NCBI GenBank assembly: GCA_016793045.1
Contig: JAEUKZ010000226.1
Coordinates: 1 to 37,798, forward strand
DNA length: 37,798 bases
Reading direction: 5' to 3'
Source: Alphaproteobacteria bacterium
GTDB taxonomy: Bacteria > Pseudomonadota > Alphaproteobacteria > CACIAM-22H2
Each line of letters starts with the position of its first letter. Position 1 is the first letter of the stretch. The translations under genes were made by a program, and so were the position numbers. Shown piece after piece: positions 30,740 through 37,798 of this stretch. The notes under the pieces are model-generated. The model was given only the letters and a program-made list of their open reading frames with translations. It was not told the origin of the DNA and made no database searches.

Positions 30740-32896
30740 ATGTGGCGGACGATGGTCCGGTTCACCGCGCTCTTGCTGTGCTGCGGCCTCGCGATCTTCG
30801 CGGCTGAACCCGCGGCGGCCCAGAGTGATGCGCCGGTGCCGGAGCGCCGCGTGGCGCTTGTCATCGGCAATTCGGCCTATCAGCACCTGACCCGCCTCGA
30901 CAATCCGCGCAACGACGCGACCGCGATCGCGCGCCAGCTTCGCGAGTCCGGCTTCGAGATCGTCAACGACGGTCCGTATCTCGACCTCGACAAGGCGGGC
31001 ATGGAGCGCGCGCTGCAGGAGTTCGGCCGCCGGCTGCGCGGCGCCAATGTCGGCATGTTCTACTTCGCCGGCCACGGCCTGCAGGTGCGCGCGCGCAACT
31101 TCCTCATGCCGGTGTCCGCCCGCATCGACACCGAGACCGAGATCCCGCTGCAGGCGCTCGATGCGAGCCTGGTGCTCGAACAGCTCGAGGCATCCGGCGC
31201 GCGGCTGTCGATCGTCGTGCTCGATGCCTGCCGCAACAATCCGTTTCCCGGCGGCCAGTTCCGCTCGATGACCGGCGGCCTCGCGCAGATGCAGGCCGCG
31301 ACCGGGACGCTGATCAGCTTTTCGGCGCAGCCCGGCGCGCTCGCGATCGATGGCCCGTCGGAGGGCAACTCGCCATACACCGCGGCGCTGATCGAGAAGA
31401 TGCGCACGCCCGGGCTCAACGTGCTCGACGTCTTCAACGAGACCGGCGTTACCGTCGCCCGGGCGACGTCGCGGCTGCAGCAGCCCTGGGTGTCGAACTC
31501 GCCGATCGAAGGGCGCTTCTTCTTCACGCCGGTGTCGCTGGCGACGCCGCCGCCGACCGCGATGGCGCCGGGCCCGAGCCAGGTCGACCCCGCTGCGCTC
31601 GAACTGACGTTCTGGCAGTCGATCCAGGCAAGCCGCGACCCGGCGGAGTTCGAGGCCTATCTCAACCGCTACCCGCAAGGCAACTTCGCCGGGCTGGCCC
31701 GCGCACGTCTCCAGGCGTTGCGCGCGACCGCGGCAGCGGCTGCAGCACCGCCCGCAGCGCCGACGCCCGCGCCCGCATCGACGCCGCCGCCGGCGCCCGC
31801 CCAGGCCGCGGCACCGCCGCCCGTCCGCCCGTCCGCGACACCGCCAGCGCCGCCGCCGGCACCACCGCCGCAAGTGGCCCAGGCGCCGGCCGCGCGTGCG
31901 ATCGTTCCAGGGCTGTGTCCGCAGACCTTCCAGGGCAACCGCAATGCCGCGGGTCCGCTGGTCTGCCGCTGCACGCAGGAACTCACTTCCGGCACGCGCG
32001 TCGTCTACGGCACCAACATCTACACCGATGATTCCTCGATCTGCCACGCGGCCCTTCATGCCGGCGTGATCAATCGCCAGGGTGGCACGGTGATCGTGCG
32101 CGCGCAGGGCAGCCGGCCGAACTTCCAGGCCTCGACCCGCAACGGTTTCACAACGACGCGCTTCGGCGCCTGGCCCTACAGCTTCTCGGTCGCGCTGGCG
32201 AGCGAGGCCGATCTGCGCGCCGCCGCCGAACCGCCGCGGCCGCCTGCGCCGCCGGCGGCTCCGGCCGCAGCTCCGACGCAACAGGCGGCGCTGCCCGCCA
32301 CACCCAGCGCTCCGCCCGCGACCGCGACGCCGCCCGCCGCAACGTCGCCGCCCGCTCCGCCGGCCGTCGTGACGCCGCCAGCGGGCGCGCCGGCGCCCGC
32401 GGCTCCGGCCGGTCCGAATGCCGGCGTGGTCGCTCCGGCTTCGCCCGGGGCAAAGCCGGGCATCCCGTCGGCGGGCGCCGCCGTGCCGGAGGCGCCTGCG
32501 CCCGGGGCAAGCGGCACGCGCACCGGAACCGCGGTCGCACGTCTGCCGACAGGCAAGAGCGCGTCATTTCCGGTCTGCCCGATCAATCTGGAGCAGATGC
32601 GGTCGCAGACTCCGACGCGCATCGTCTGCTCCTGTACGCCGCAACTGATCGCGTTCAACATCGCGGTGTTCGGAACCGACGTCTACACGGACGACTCCGG
32701 AGTCTGCAACGCGGCGATTCACGCTGGCATCATCGATCGCGATGGCGGCATCGTTGTGGTCACGCCGGGGGCGGGGCGGCAGTCCTTTGCAGGCTCGGCC
32801 CGCAACGGCGTACAGTCGCGCAACTACGGCCGGTGGCAATGGACCTATAGTCTGTCGCGGCCGAGTGCAGCGGATGTCGGTGCATCGGCCCGCTGA
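30740..32896 (+). CDS. Exported caspase-like protease with two LCCL domains
   Basis: A 718-residue exported protein. A signal peptide covers about 1-27. Residues 34-265 form a caspase (peptidase C14/metacaspase) domain with the catalytic pair H112 (FYFAGHGL) and C164 (VLDACRNNPF). Next come a short helical unit (about 283-328, FWQSIQASRDPAEFEAYLNR) and a Pro/Ala-rich linker. LCCL domain 1 spans 393-485 (C393, C409, C411, C435; GTNIYTDDSSICHAALHAGV). After a second Pro/Ala linker, LCCL domain 2 spans 613-705 (C613, C630, C632, C656; GTDVYTDDSGVCNAAIHAGI). Four cysteines per LCCL is the usual number. Perfect GGGAGG eight bases upstream fixes ATG 30740. potF follows after 35 bases. Substrate and partner unknown. 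Confidence 0.9.
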   Translation: MWRTMVRFTALLLCCGLAIFAAEPAAAQSDAPVPERRVALVIGNSAYQHLTRLDNPRNDATAIARQLRESGFEIVNDGPYLDLDKAGMERALQEFGRRLRGANVGMFYFAGHGLQVRARNFLMPVSARIDTETEIPLQALDASLVLEQLEASGARLSIVVLDACRNNPFPGGQFRSMTGGLAQMQAATGTLISFSAQPGALAIDGPSEGNSPYTAALIEKMRTPGLNVLDVFNETGVTVARATSRLQQPWVSNSPIEGRFFFTPVSLATPPPTAMAPGPSQVDPAALELTFWQSIQASRDPAEFEAYLNRYPQGNFAGLARARLQALRATAAAAAAPPAAPTPAPASTPPPAPAQAAAPPPVRPSATPPAPPPAPPPQVAQAPAARAIVPGLCPQTFQGNRNAAGPLVCRCTQELTSGTRVVYGTNIYTDDSSICHAALHAGVINRQGGTVIVRAQGSRPNFQASTRNGFTTTRFGAWPYSFSVALASEADLRAAAEPPRPPAPPAAPAAAPTQQAALPATPSAPPATATPPAATSPPAPPAVVTPPAGAPAPAAPAGPNAGVVAPASPGAKPGIPSAGAAVPEAPAPGASGTRTGTAVARLPTGKSASFPVCPINLEQMRSQTPTRIVCSCTPQLIAFNIAVFGTDVYTDDSGVCNAAIHAGIIDRDGGIVVVTPGAGRQSFAGSARNGVQSRNYGRWQWTYSLSRPSAADVGASAR

Positions 32897-32931
32897 GCGG
32901 CCGGGCGACGAGGCAACGGGGGGCTAGGACG

Positions 32932-34032
32932 ATGCGGCGATGGATCGGGTTGGCGGCGTTGGCGCTCGCGCTGCTCGCGGCGCAGCTGCCGGCGGCGGCG
33001 CAGCAGCAGACGCTCGCGATCTTCAACTGGACGGACTACATCGCGCCCGAGACGCTGCAGCGCTTCGAGGCCGAGACCGGCATCCGCGTCACCTACGACA
33101 CCTACGATTCGAACGAGACGCTGGATGCGCGGCTGCGCGCCGGGCGCAGCGGCTTCGACCTCGTGGTGCCGAGCGCCTCGCCCTTCCTCGCGCAGCAGAT
33201 CCCCGCCGGGCTCTACCAGCCGCTCGACCGCAGCAAGATCCCGAACTGGCGAAACCTCGACCCGATCATCATGCGCGGGCTCGAACGCTACGACCCCGGC
33301 AATCGCCACGCCGTGCCGTGGATGTGGGGTACGACGGGCATCGGCTACAACGTCGCGCGCGTGCGCGCGATCATGCCCGACGCGCCGCTCAACTCGCTGC
33401 GCATGTTCTTCGATGCCCAGGTGGTGGCGCGCTTCCGCGGCTGCGGCGTCCAGTTCGTCGATTCGTCGACCGACGGCATTCCGGCGGCCCTCGCGTTCCT
33501 CGGCCTCAATCCCGACAGCAAGGCGGGGGCCGACCTCAACCGCGCCGTCGAGCTGTTCGCGCGCATCCGCCCGAACATCAGGCGCTTCCATTCCTCCGAA
33601 TACATCAACGATCTCGCCAACGGCGACGCCTGCCTCGCGTTCGGCTATTCCGGCGACATCATCCAGGCGGCGCGGCGCGCGCGCGAGGCGGGCCGCGGCG
33701 TCGAGATCGGCTATGCGATCCCGACCGTCGAGGGCGCGCTGACCTCGACCGACACCTGGGTGATCCCGGTCGGCGCGCGCAACGTCGAGGCGGCGCATCG
33801 CTTCATCGACTTCGTCCTGCGGCCGGAGATCGCGGCGATGAACACCAACTTCATCGGCTACGCCAATGCCGTGCCCAGCTCGCTGCCGATGGTCGACGCG
33901 GCGATCCGCAACAACCCGGGCATCTATCCGCCCGACGAGGTGCGCCGGCGCCTGTATCTTATCTCTCCGGCGGACCGCAGCTACGACCGCCTGCGCACCC
34001 GCGCCTGGACCCGCATCACGACGGGACGATGA
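32932..34032 (+). CDS. potF: Polyamine ABC transporter, periplasmic binding protein (PotF-like)
   Basis: A 366-residue solute-binding protein of the PotD/PotF family. A signal peptide covers about 1-24 (cut after AAA). The domain starts with LAIFNWTDYIAPETLQRFEAETGIRVTYDTYDSNE, the classical polyamine-receptor opening. YDLVVPSASPFLAQQI-like region, WMWGTTGIGYN and CLAFGYSGDI follow, the last two lining the polyamine site. It resembles PotF (putrescine) more than PotD by length and the WMWGTTGIGYN form, but specificity is inferred. Its stop overlaps potG as ATGA; a run of G's lies before ATG 32932. Confidence 0.88.
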   Translation: MRRWIGLAALALALLAAQLPAAAQQQTLAIFNWTDYIAPETLQRFEAETGIRVTYDTYDSNETLDARLRAGRSGFDLVVPSASPFLAQQIPAGLYQPLDRSKIPNWRNLDPIIMRGLERYDPGNRHAVPWMWGTTGIGYNVARVRAIMPDAPLNSLRMFFDAQVVARFRGCGVQFVDSSTDGIPAALAFLGLNPDSKAGADLNRAVELFARIRPNIRRFHSSEYINDLANGDACLAFGYSGDIIQAARRAREAGRGVEIGYAIPTVEGALTSTDTWVIPVGARNVEAAHRFIDFVLRPEIAAMNTNFIGYANAVPSSLPMVDAAIRNNPGIYPPDEVRRRLYLISPADRSYDRLRTRAWTRITTGR

Positions 34033-35102
34033 CCGCCGGGCCCGTCCTGCGGGTCGCCACGCTCGGCAAATCCTTCGGCGGCATCGCGGCGGTCGACGGC
34101 GTCGGCTTCGAGGTCGAGGCGGGGGAGATCTTCGCGCTGCTCGGGCCCTCGGGCTGCGGAAAGACCACGCTGCTGCGGCTGATCGCCGGACTCGAGGTCC
34201 CAGATTCCGGGACGATCGCGATCGACGGCGAGGACATGACCGGCGTGCCGGCGTGGCGCCGCCCGGTGAACACCGTGTTCCAGTCCTACGCACTGTTTCC
34301 GCACATGACCGTGGCGCAGAACATCGCCTTCGGCTTGCGCCAGGACGGCCTCGCGCGCGCCGAGATCGGCCGCCGCGTCGACGAGATGGTAGCGCTGGTG
34401 CAGCTCGGCGGCCTCGAGCGGCGGCGTCCTGACCAGCTCTCGGGCGGCCAGCGCCAGCGCGTTGCGCTCGCGCGCAGTCTCGCCAAGCGCCCGAAGCTGC
34501 TGCTGCTCGACGAGCCGCTCGCCGCCCTCGACCGCAAGCTGCGCGAACAGACGCGCGGCGAACTGGTACGGATCCAGGCGCATACCGGCACCGCCTTCAT
34601 CCTGGTGACGCACGACCAGGAGGAGGCGCTGGCACTGGCGCGACGCGTCGCCGTGATGCGCGCGGGGCGGATCGAACAGCTTGGCCCCCCGCGGGCGGTC
34701 TACGACCGGCCGGCCTCGCGCTACGTCGCCGATTTCATCGGCCGGGTGAACCTGCTCGAAGGCACGCTGGTGGATGCCGGCGCGCCGGCGGCGGTGCGCT
34801 GCGGCGCGCTCGACATCGTGCTGCGGGCCCGCGACGGCGGCGGCGCGGCGGCCGGCGCCGCGGTCTGGCTCGCGGTGCGGCCGGAGCATGTCGCGCTCGA
34901 CCCGCACGGCGCGGGCGAGAACCGAATGAGCGGCACGGTCGTCGCGTCATCCTTCCTGGGTGAAAGCGTGCTGGTCGACGTCGCTGTCGGCGGCGGCGCG
35001 ACGATCCGCGCGCTCGTGCCGGCACGGCATGCGGTGCCCGCGCCGGGCGGAGCGGTCGCGCTCGGCTTTGCCGCCGCGGCGGTTTCGGTGCTGACCCGAT
35101 GA
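34029..35102 (+). CDS. potG: Polyamine ABC transporter ATPase (PotG-like)
   Basis: A 357-residue ATPase subunit. Nucleotide domain about 7-240: Walker A GPSGCGKTT, Q-loop VFQSYALFPHMTVAQN, signature LSGGQRQR, Walker B LLLLDEPLAALD and H-loop VTHDQEEALA. A C-terminal TOBE-type regulatory domain (about 245-357) is typical of the PotA/PotG/FbpC class. The start is ATG 34029, overlapping the potF stop by four bases; its own stop overlaps potH by four bases. It energises PotHI. Confidence 0.91.
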   Translation: MTAGPVLRVATLGKSFGGIAAVDGVGFEVEAGEIFALLGPSGCGKTTLLRLIAGLEVPDSGTIAIDGEDMTGVPAWRRPVNTVFQSYALFPHMTVAQNIAFGLRQDGLARAEIGRRVDEMVALVQLGGLERRRPDQLSGGQRQRVALARSLAKRPKLLLLDEPLAALDRKLREQTRGELVRIQAHTGTAFILVTHDQEEALALARRVAVMRAGRIEQLGPPRAVYDRPASRYVADFIGRVNLLEGTLVDAGAPAAVRCGALDIVLRARDGGGAAAGAAVWLAVRPEHVALDPHGAGENRMSGTVVASSFLGESVLVDVAVGGGATIRALVPARHAVPAPGGAVALGFAAAAVSVLTR

Positions 35103-36001
35103 ATGCGCCGCTGCGTACCGACGCGACGTGGCGGGCGCTGGTGCTCGGTCTCCCATGGCTGTGGCTGCTGCTGCTCGGCTTGGCGCCGCTCGGGCTCGCG
35201 GTGGCGATCAGCTTCGGCACCGCGAGCGAAGGGGCGCCGCCCTATGACCCGCCGCTTGCCTGGTCCGCGGACGGGCTGCGTGTGGCGCCGTCGCTCGAGT
35301 CCTATGCGCTCGTCGTCGGAGACGACCTCTATGTCGTCGCGTTCTTCAACTCGCTTCGCGTCGCCGGCCTGGCAACGCTCCTCTGCCTCGCCATCGGCTA
35401 TCCGATGGCGCTGGCGATCGCTCGCGCGCCGGCGCCGCGGCGGCCGCTGCTGCTGCTCTTCGTCATGTTGCCGTTCTGGACGTCGTTCCTGGTGCGCGTC
35501 TACGCCTGGACGACGCTGCTGCGGCCGACGGGTATCATCAACACCGCGCTGCTCGCCGCGGGTGCGATCGACGCGCCGCTCGAGCTCTTCGCCAGCGAGC
35601 CGGCGATGCTGATCGGCATCGTCTATTCGTACCTGCCGTTCATGGTGCTGCCGCTCGCGCTGTCGATCGAGCGCGTCGACCCAGACGTTCTCGCCGCCGC
35701 GGCCGATCTCGGCGCACGGCCGCGCACCGTGCTGCTGCGCATCCTCGTGCCGCTGACCTGGCCGGGCATCGTCGCCGGATCGGCGCTCGTCTTCGTGCCG
35801 GCGGCGGGGGAATTCGTCATCCCCGACCTGCTCGGCCCGTCCGACACGCCGATGATCGGCCGCATCCTCTGGAACGAGTTCTTCGCCAACCGCGACTGGC
35901 CGGCGGCGTCGATGATCGCGGTGCTGCTGCTCGTCGTTCTCGTGCTGCCGGTTGCGGCGATCCAGCGCGCCGCCGCGCGGGCGGAGCGCGGCGTGCGATG
36001 A
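35099..36001 (+). CDS. potH: Polyamine ABC transporter permease (PotH-like)
   Basis: A 300-residue inner-membrane permease with six predicted helices. Near the N-terminus are PWLWLLLLGLAPLGLAVAISF and a periplasmic loop. The EAA-type loop is DPDVLAAAADLGARPRTVLLRILVPLTWPGIVAG, which contacts the ATPase, and FVIPDLLGPSDTPMIGRILWNEFFANRDWPAASM is a PotB/PotH hallmark. ATG 35099 overlaps the potG stop (ATGA), and its stop overlaps the potI start (ATGA). Confidence 0.92.
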   Translation: MNAPLRTDATWRALVLGLPWLWLLLLGLAPLGLAVAISFGTASEGAPPYDPPLAWSADGLRVAPSLESYALVVGDDLYVVAFFNSLRVAGLATLLCLAIGYPMALAIARAPAPRRPLLLLFVMLPFWTSFLVRVYAWTTLLRPTGIINTALLAAGAIDAPLELFASEPAMLIGIVYSYLPFMVLPLALSIERVDPDVLAAAADLGARPRTVLLRILVPLTWPGIVAGSALVFVPAAGEFVIPDLLGPSDTPMIGRILWNEFFANRDWPAASMIAVLLLVVLVLPVAAIQRAAARAERGVR

Positions 36002-36798
36002 CGCGCGGCGAGCGCTTCGTGCTGCCGGCCGCGCTCGGCGCCGGCTACTTCTTTCTCTACCTGCCGCTGGCGATCGTCATCGTCTATTCGTTCAACGAGT
36101 CTCGGCTGGTCACGGTATGGTCCGGCCTGTCCGCACGCTGGTACGGCGAGCTGCTGGCCAACGACCGCATTCTCGATGCCGCAGGGCTGTCGCTCGGCGT
36201 CGGGCTCTGCGCAGCGACACTGGCGACGGTGCTTGGCACGCTCGCCGGCGTCGCGATGGCGCGCTTCGGCCGCTTCCGCGCGCGCTTCCTCTTCGCCGTG
36301 CTGCTCGCCGCGCCGCTGGTGATGCCGGAGGTCGTGACCGGTCTCACGCTGCTGCTGATGTTCGTCACCCTCGAGCAGGTGGTCGGCTGGCCCGACGGCC
36401 GCGGCTTCGCGACCCTTGTTCTCGCGCATGCGAGCTTCGGCCTGTCCTACGTCGCCGTCATCGTCCAGGCGCGGATGGCGATGCTCGATCCGGCCCTCGA
36501 GGAGGCCGCGGCCGATCTCGGGGCGCCGCCGGCGCGGGTCTTCCGTGCGGTGACTCTGCCGCTGCTGCTGCCCGCCGCAGCGGCAGGCTGGCTGCTCGCG
36601 TTCACGCTGTCGCTCGACGACCTTGTGATCGCGAGCTTCACGTCGGGGCCCGGCGCGACGACGCTGCCGATGTACGTGTTCGCGAGCGTGCGCCTCGGCG
36701 TCTCGCCGCAGGTCAACGCGCTCGGCACCGTGCTGGTCGGTTTCGCGGCGACGCTCGGCCTCGTCGCCTGGGCGATCTGGCGGCGGACAGCGCGATAG
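35998..36798 (+). CDS. potI: Polyamine ABC transporter permease (PotI-like)
   Basis: A 266-residue permease, partner of PotH. It has YLPLAIVIVYSFNESRLVTVWSGLSARWYGELLAND at the N-terminus, the usual PotC/PotI opening, then six helices and the EAA loop DPALEEAAADLGAPPARVFRAVTLPLLLPA. TLSLDDLVIASFTSGPGATTLPMYVFASVR is the family hallmark near the C-terminus. It completes the potFGHI order. The stop is 15 bases from the convergent dehydrogenase gene. Confidence 0.92.
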   Translation: MTRGERFVLPAALGAGYFFLYLPLAIVIVYSFNESRLVTVWSGLSARWYGELLANDRILDAAGLSLGVGLCAATLATVLGTLAGVAMARFGRFRARFLFAVLLAAPLVMPEVVTGLTLLLMFVTLEQVVGWPDGRGFATLVLAHASFGLSYVAVIVQARMAMLDPALEEAAADLGAPPARVFRAVTLPLLLPAAAAGWLLAFTLSLDDLVIASFTSGPGATTLPMYVFASVRLGVSPQVNALGTVLVGFAATLGLVAWAIWRRTAR

Positions 36799-36813
36799 CG
36801 CGCAGCGGTCGAT

Positions 36814-37725
36814 TCAGCGATAGCCCGTCACGTCGGCGGGCTTGCCGGCGTCCTGGACCTCGACGACGTAGCGCCACGCGTCGGGCCGGCTTCCGTCGAG
36901 GTCGGTGAAGCCGTAGATCTTGGCGAGTTGCCCGCTCGACAGCGACGCGCCATTCCAGCGCGACCGGTCGGGATCCTGCGCCAGCGCGGCGACGGCGCGG
37001 CCGACGAAGGCCGGGCTCTCCGAGATGGCGAAGTGGGGTGCGCGCGCGGTCGCGTCGCGCCAGTTGGCCTCGGTCACGCCATAGGCTTCGAGCATCGCTT
37101 CGGAGCGCAGCCATCCCGGCGTGAGCGACACGGCCGTTGCGCCGCGGTGCTTCAGCTCGTGCGAGAGGGCAAAGGCCATTCGGCCCACCGCAGCCTTGGC
37201 AAGGTCGTAGAAGAACGACACGCGGTAGTTGGCCTGGTTGTAGGCGTCGGTGCCGTCGGTGACTTCGACGACCAGTCCGCCCGGCGTCTCGATGAGCAGC
37301 GGAATTGCGAAATGGCTGGTGATCGCGTGGGTCTCGACGCCGCGGCGCAAGGTGCGCAGGCCGATCTCGAGCGAGGACTCCCAGACGGACTTGTTCCACT
37401 CCATCGTCGTGGCGCCCCAGATGTCGTTCACCAGCACGTGCAGCGCGCCTTGTTCGGCGCGGATCCGCGCGACCAGCGCCTGTACCGCCTCGGGCTCGAG
37501 ATGGTCGACCTGCACGGGGATGCCGCGGCCGCCGGCCGCGTCGACGAGCAGGGCGGTCTCCTCGATCGTCTCGGGGCGATTCATCTCCGATCGCTGCGCA
37601 CGCGTTGTCCGGCCGGTAACGTATACCGTCGCACCGGCCGCACCGAGCTGGACGGCAATGCCGCGTCCGGCACCCCGCGATGCGCCGGCGACGAGCGCGA
37701 CCTTGCCACTGAGCGGCGCTTCCAT
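36814..37725 (-). CDS. Short-chain dehydrogenase/reductase (DHRS1-like)
   Basis: A 303-residue NAD(P)-dependent oxidoreductase. The nucleotide loop is AGASRGAGRGIAV, followed by VTGRTTRAQ. The active-site tyrosine and lysine are in FFYDLAKAAV (Y-x-x-x-K). The usual catalytic serine position reads EVTDGTD, so Thr may take its place. LHVLVNDIWGAT stands where most members have NNAG. The length, longer than the 250-residue norm, and the extra C-terminal block fit the DHRS1-like group. AGGAAGGA six bases before ATG 37725 is a strong site; an upstream start at 37764 would add 13 residues. The substrate is unknown. Confidence 0.88.
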   Translation of the reverse strand: MEAPLSGKVALVAGASRGAGRGIAVQLGAAGATVYVTGRTTRAQRSEMNRPETIEETALLVDAAGGRGIPVQVDHLEPEAVQALVARIRAEQGALHVLVNDIWGATTMEWNKSVWESSLEIGLRTLRRGVETHAITSHFAIPLLIETPGGLVVEVTDGTDAYNQANYRVSFFYDLAKAAVGRMAFALSHELKHRGATAVSLTPGWLRSEAMLEAYGVTEANWRDATARAPHFAISESPAFVGRAVAALAQDPDRSRWNGASLSSGQLAKIYGFTDLDGSRPDAWRYVVEVQDAGKPADVTGYR

Positions 37726-37798
37726 GCCGATTCCTTCCTGATAGGTCGAGGCGTTCGCCCGCATAACGCGTTGCGTCTCCGTAAGATTGTCGTCGGTG

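Noticed and set aside
30695-32281. A 528-codon minus-strand frame opposite the caspase gene
   Set aside because: Antisense to a protein with clear catalytic and LCCL motifs; low-complexity translation.
31730-32550. Repeats in the DNA for the caspase linkers
   Set aside because: These are simple Pro/Ala codon repeats (low complexity), not a mobile or regulatory repeat.

Overview
The window looks like ordinary chromosome from a GC-rich alphaproteobacterium, most likely Hyphomicrobiales (Rhizobiales). The reasons are the very high GC, seen as long spurious open frames opposite nearly every real gene, and the gene set: an AapJQMP general amino-acid importer, a PuuE-type allantoinase, an OmpA-like barrel protein, small PilZ proteins, a caspase-like protein carrying LCCL domains and alphaproteobacterial-type cell-wall enzymes. 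The order is inferred from family knowledge and is not proven. I see no tRNA, rRNA, insertion sequence, prophage, CRISPR array or plasmid gene, and no gene-free stretch longer than about 300 bases.

Layout. 1-1500: the start of a DHA2-type drug exporter, divergent from a LysR regulator. 1507-3745: a cysteine-synthase-like enzyme overlapping a DUF488 gene, divergent from a MarR regulator across a perfect 20-bp palindrome, then an ArsC/Spx-like protein. 3750-4836: an alpha/beta hydrolase and an SH3 lipoprotein, separated by an intrinsic terminator. 4938-6629: two small PilZ (cyclic-di-GMP) proteins around an unknown small helical protein, then an unknown exported protein. 6633-14021: an envelope block with MepA, a single-chain 1192-residue ABC exporter behind a Fur-like box, a MepK-like DUF882 endopeptidase and a YcbB-type L,D-transpeptidase. 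14175-15772: hisI and metC overlapping as an operon. 16063-20368: aapJQMP, with a very strong stem-loop after aapJ. 20377-28200: an unknown exported protein, then a six-gene minus-strand run (alpha-solenoid protein, Nudix, cysK, sseA, double GNAT, GT-C-like membrane protein) and another unknown exported protein. 28298-30572: OmpA-family protein and PuuE. 30740-36798: a secreted caspase with two LCCL domains, followed by a potFGHI-type polyamine importer. 36814-37725: a short-chain dehydrogenase.

How the genes fit together. Three themes recur. Sulfur amino-acid metabolism: two cysteine-synthase-fold enzymes, MetC and mercaptopyruvate sulfurtransferase. Peptidoglycan remodelling: MepA cleaves cross-links; the L,D-transpeptidase forms 3-3 cross-links and its neighbour is the kind of enzyme that cleaves them; OmpA binds the wall. 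High-affinity uptake of nitrogenous solutes: amino acids, polyamines and possibly ureides through PuuE.

Most unusual items: the caspase-LCCL-LCCL protein (30740-32896), the Fur-like operator over the promoter of the fused ABC exporter (11221-11249), the MarR palindrome (2843-2862), and several leader or intergenic stem-loops placed to control translation or mRNA stability. I found no multi-gene defence system or other clearly new system; the caspase protein is the best candidate for undescribed biology.
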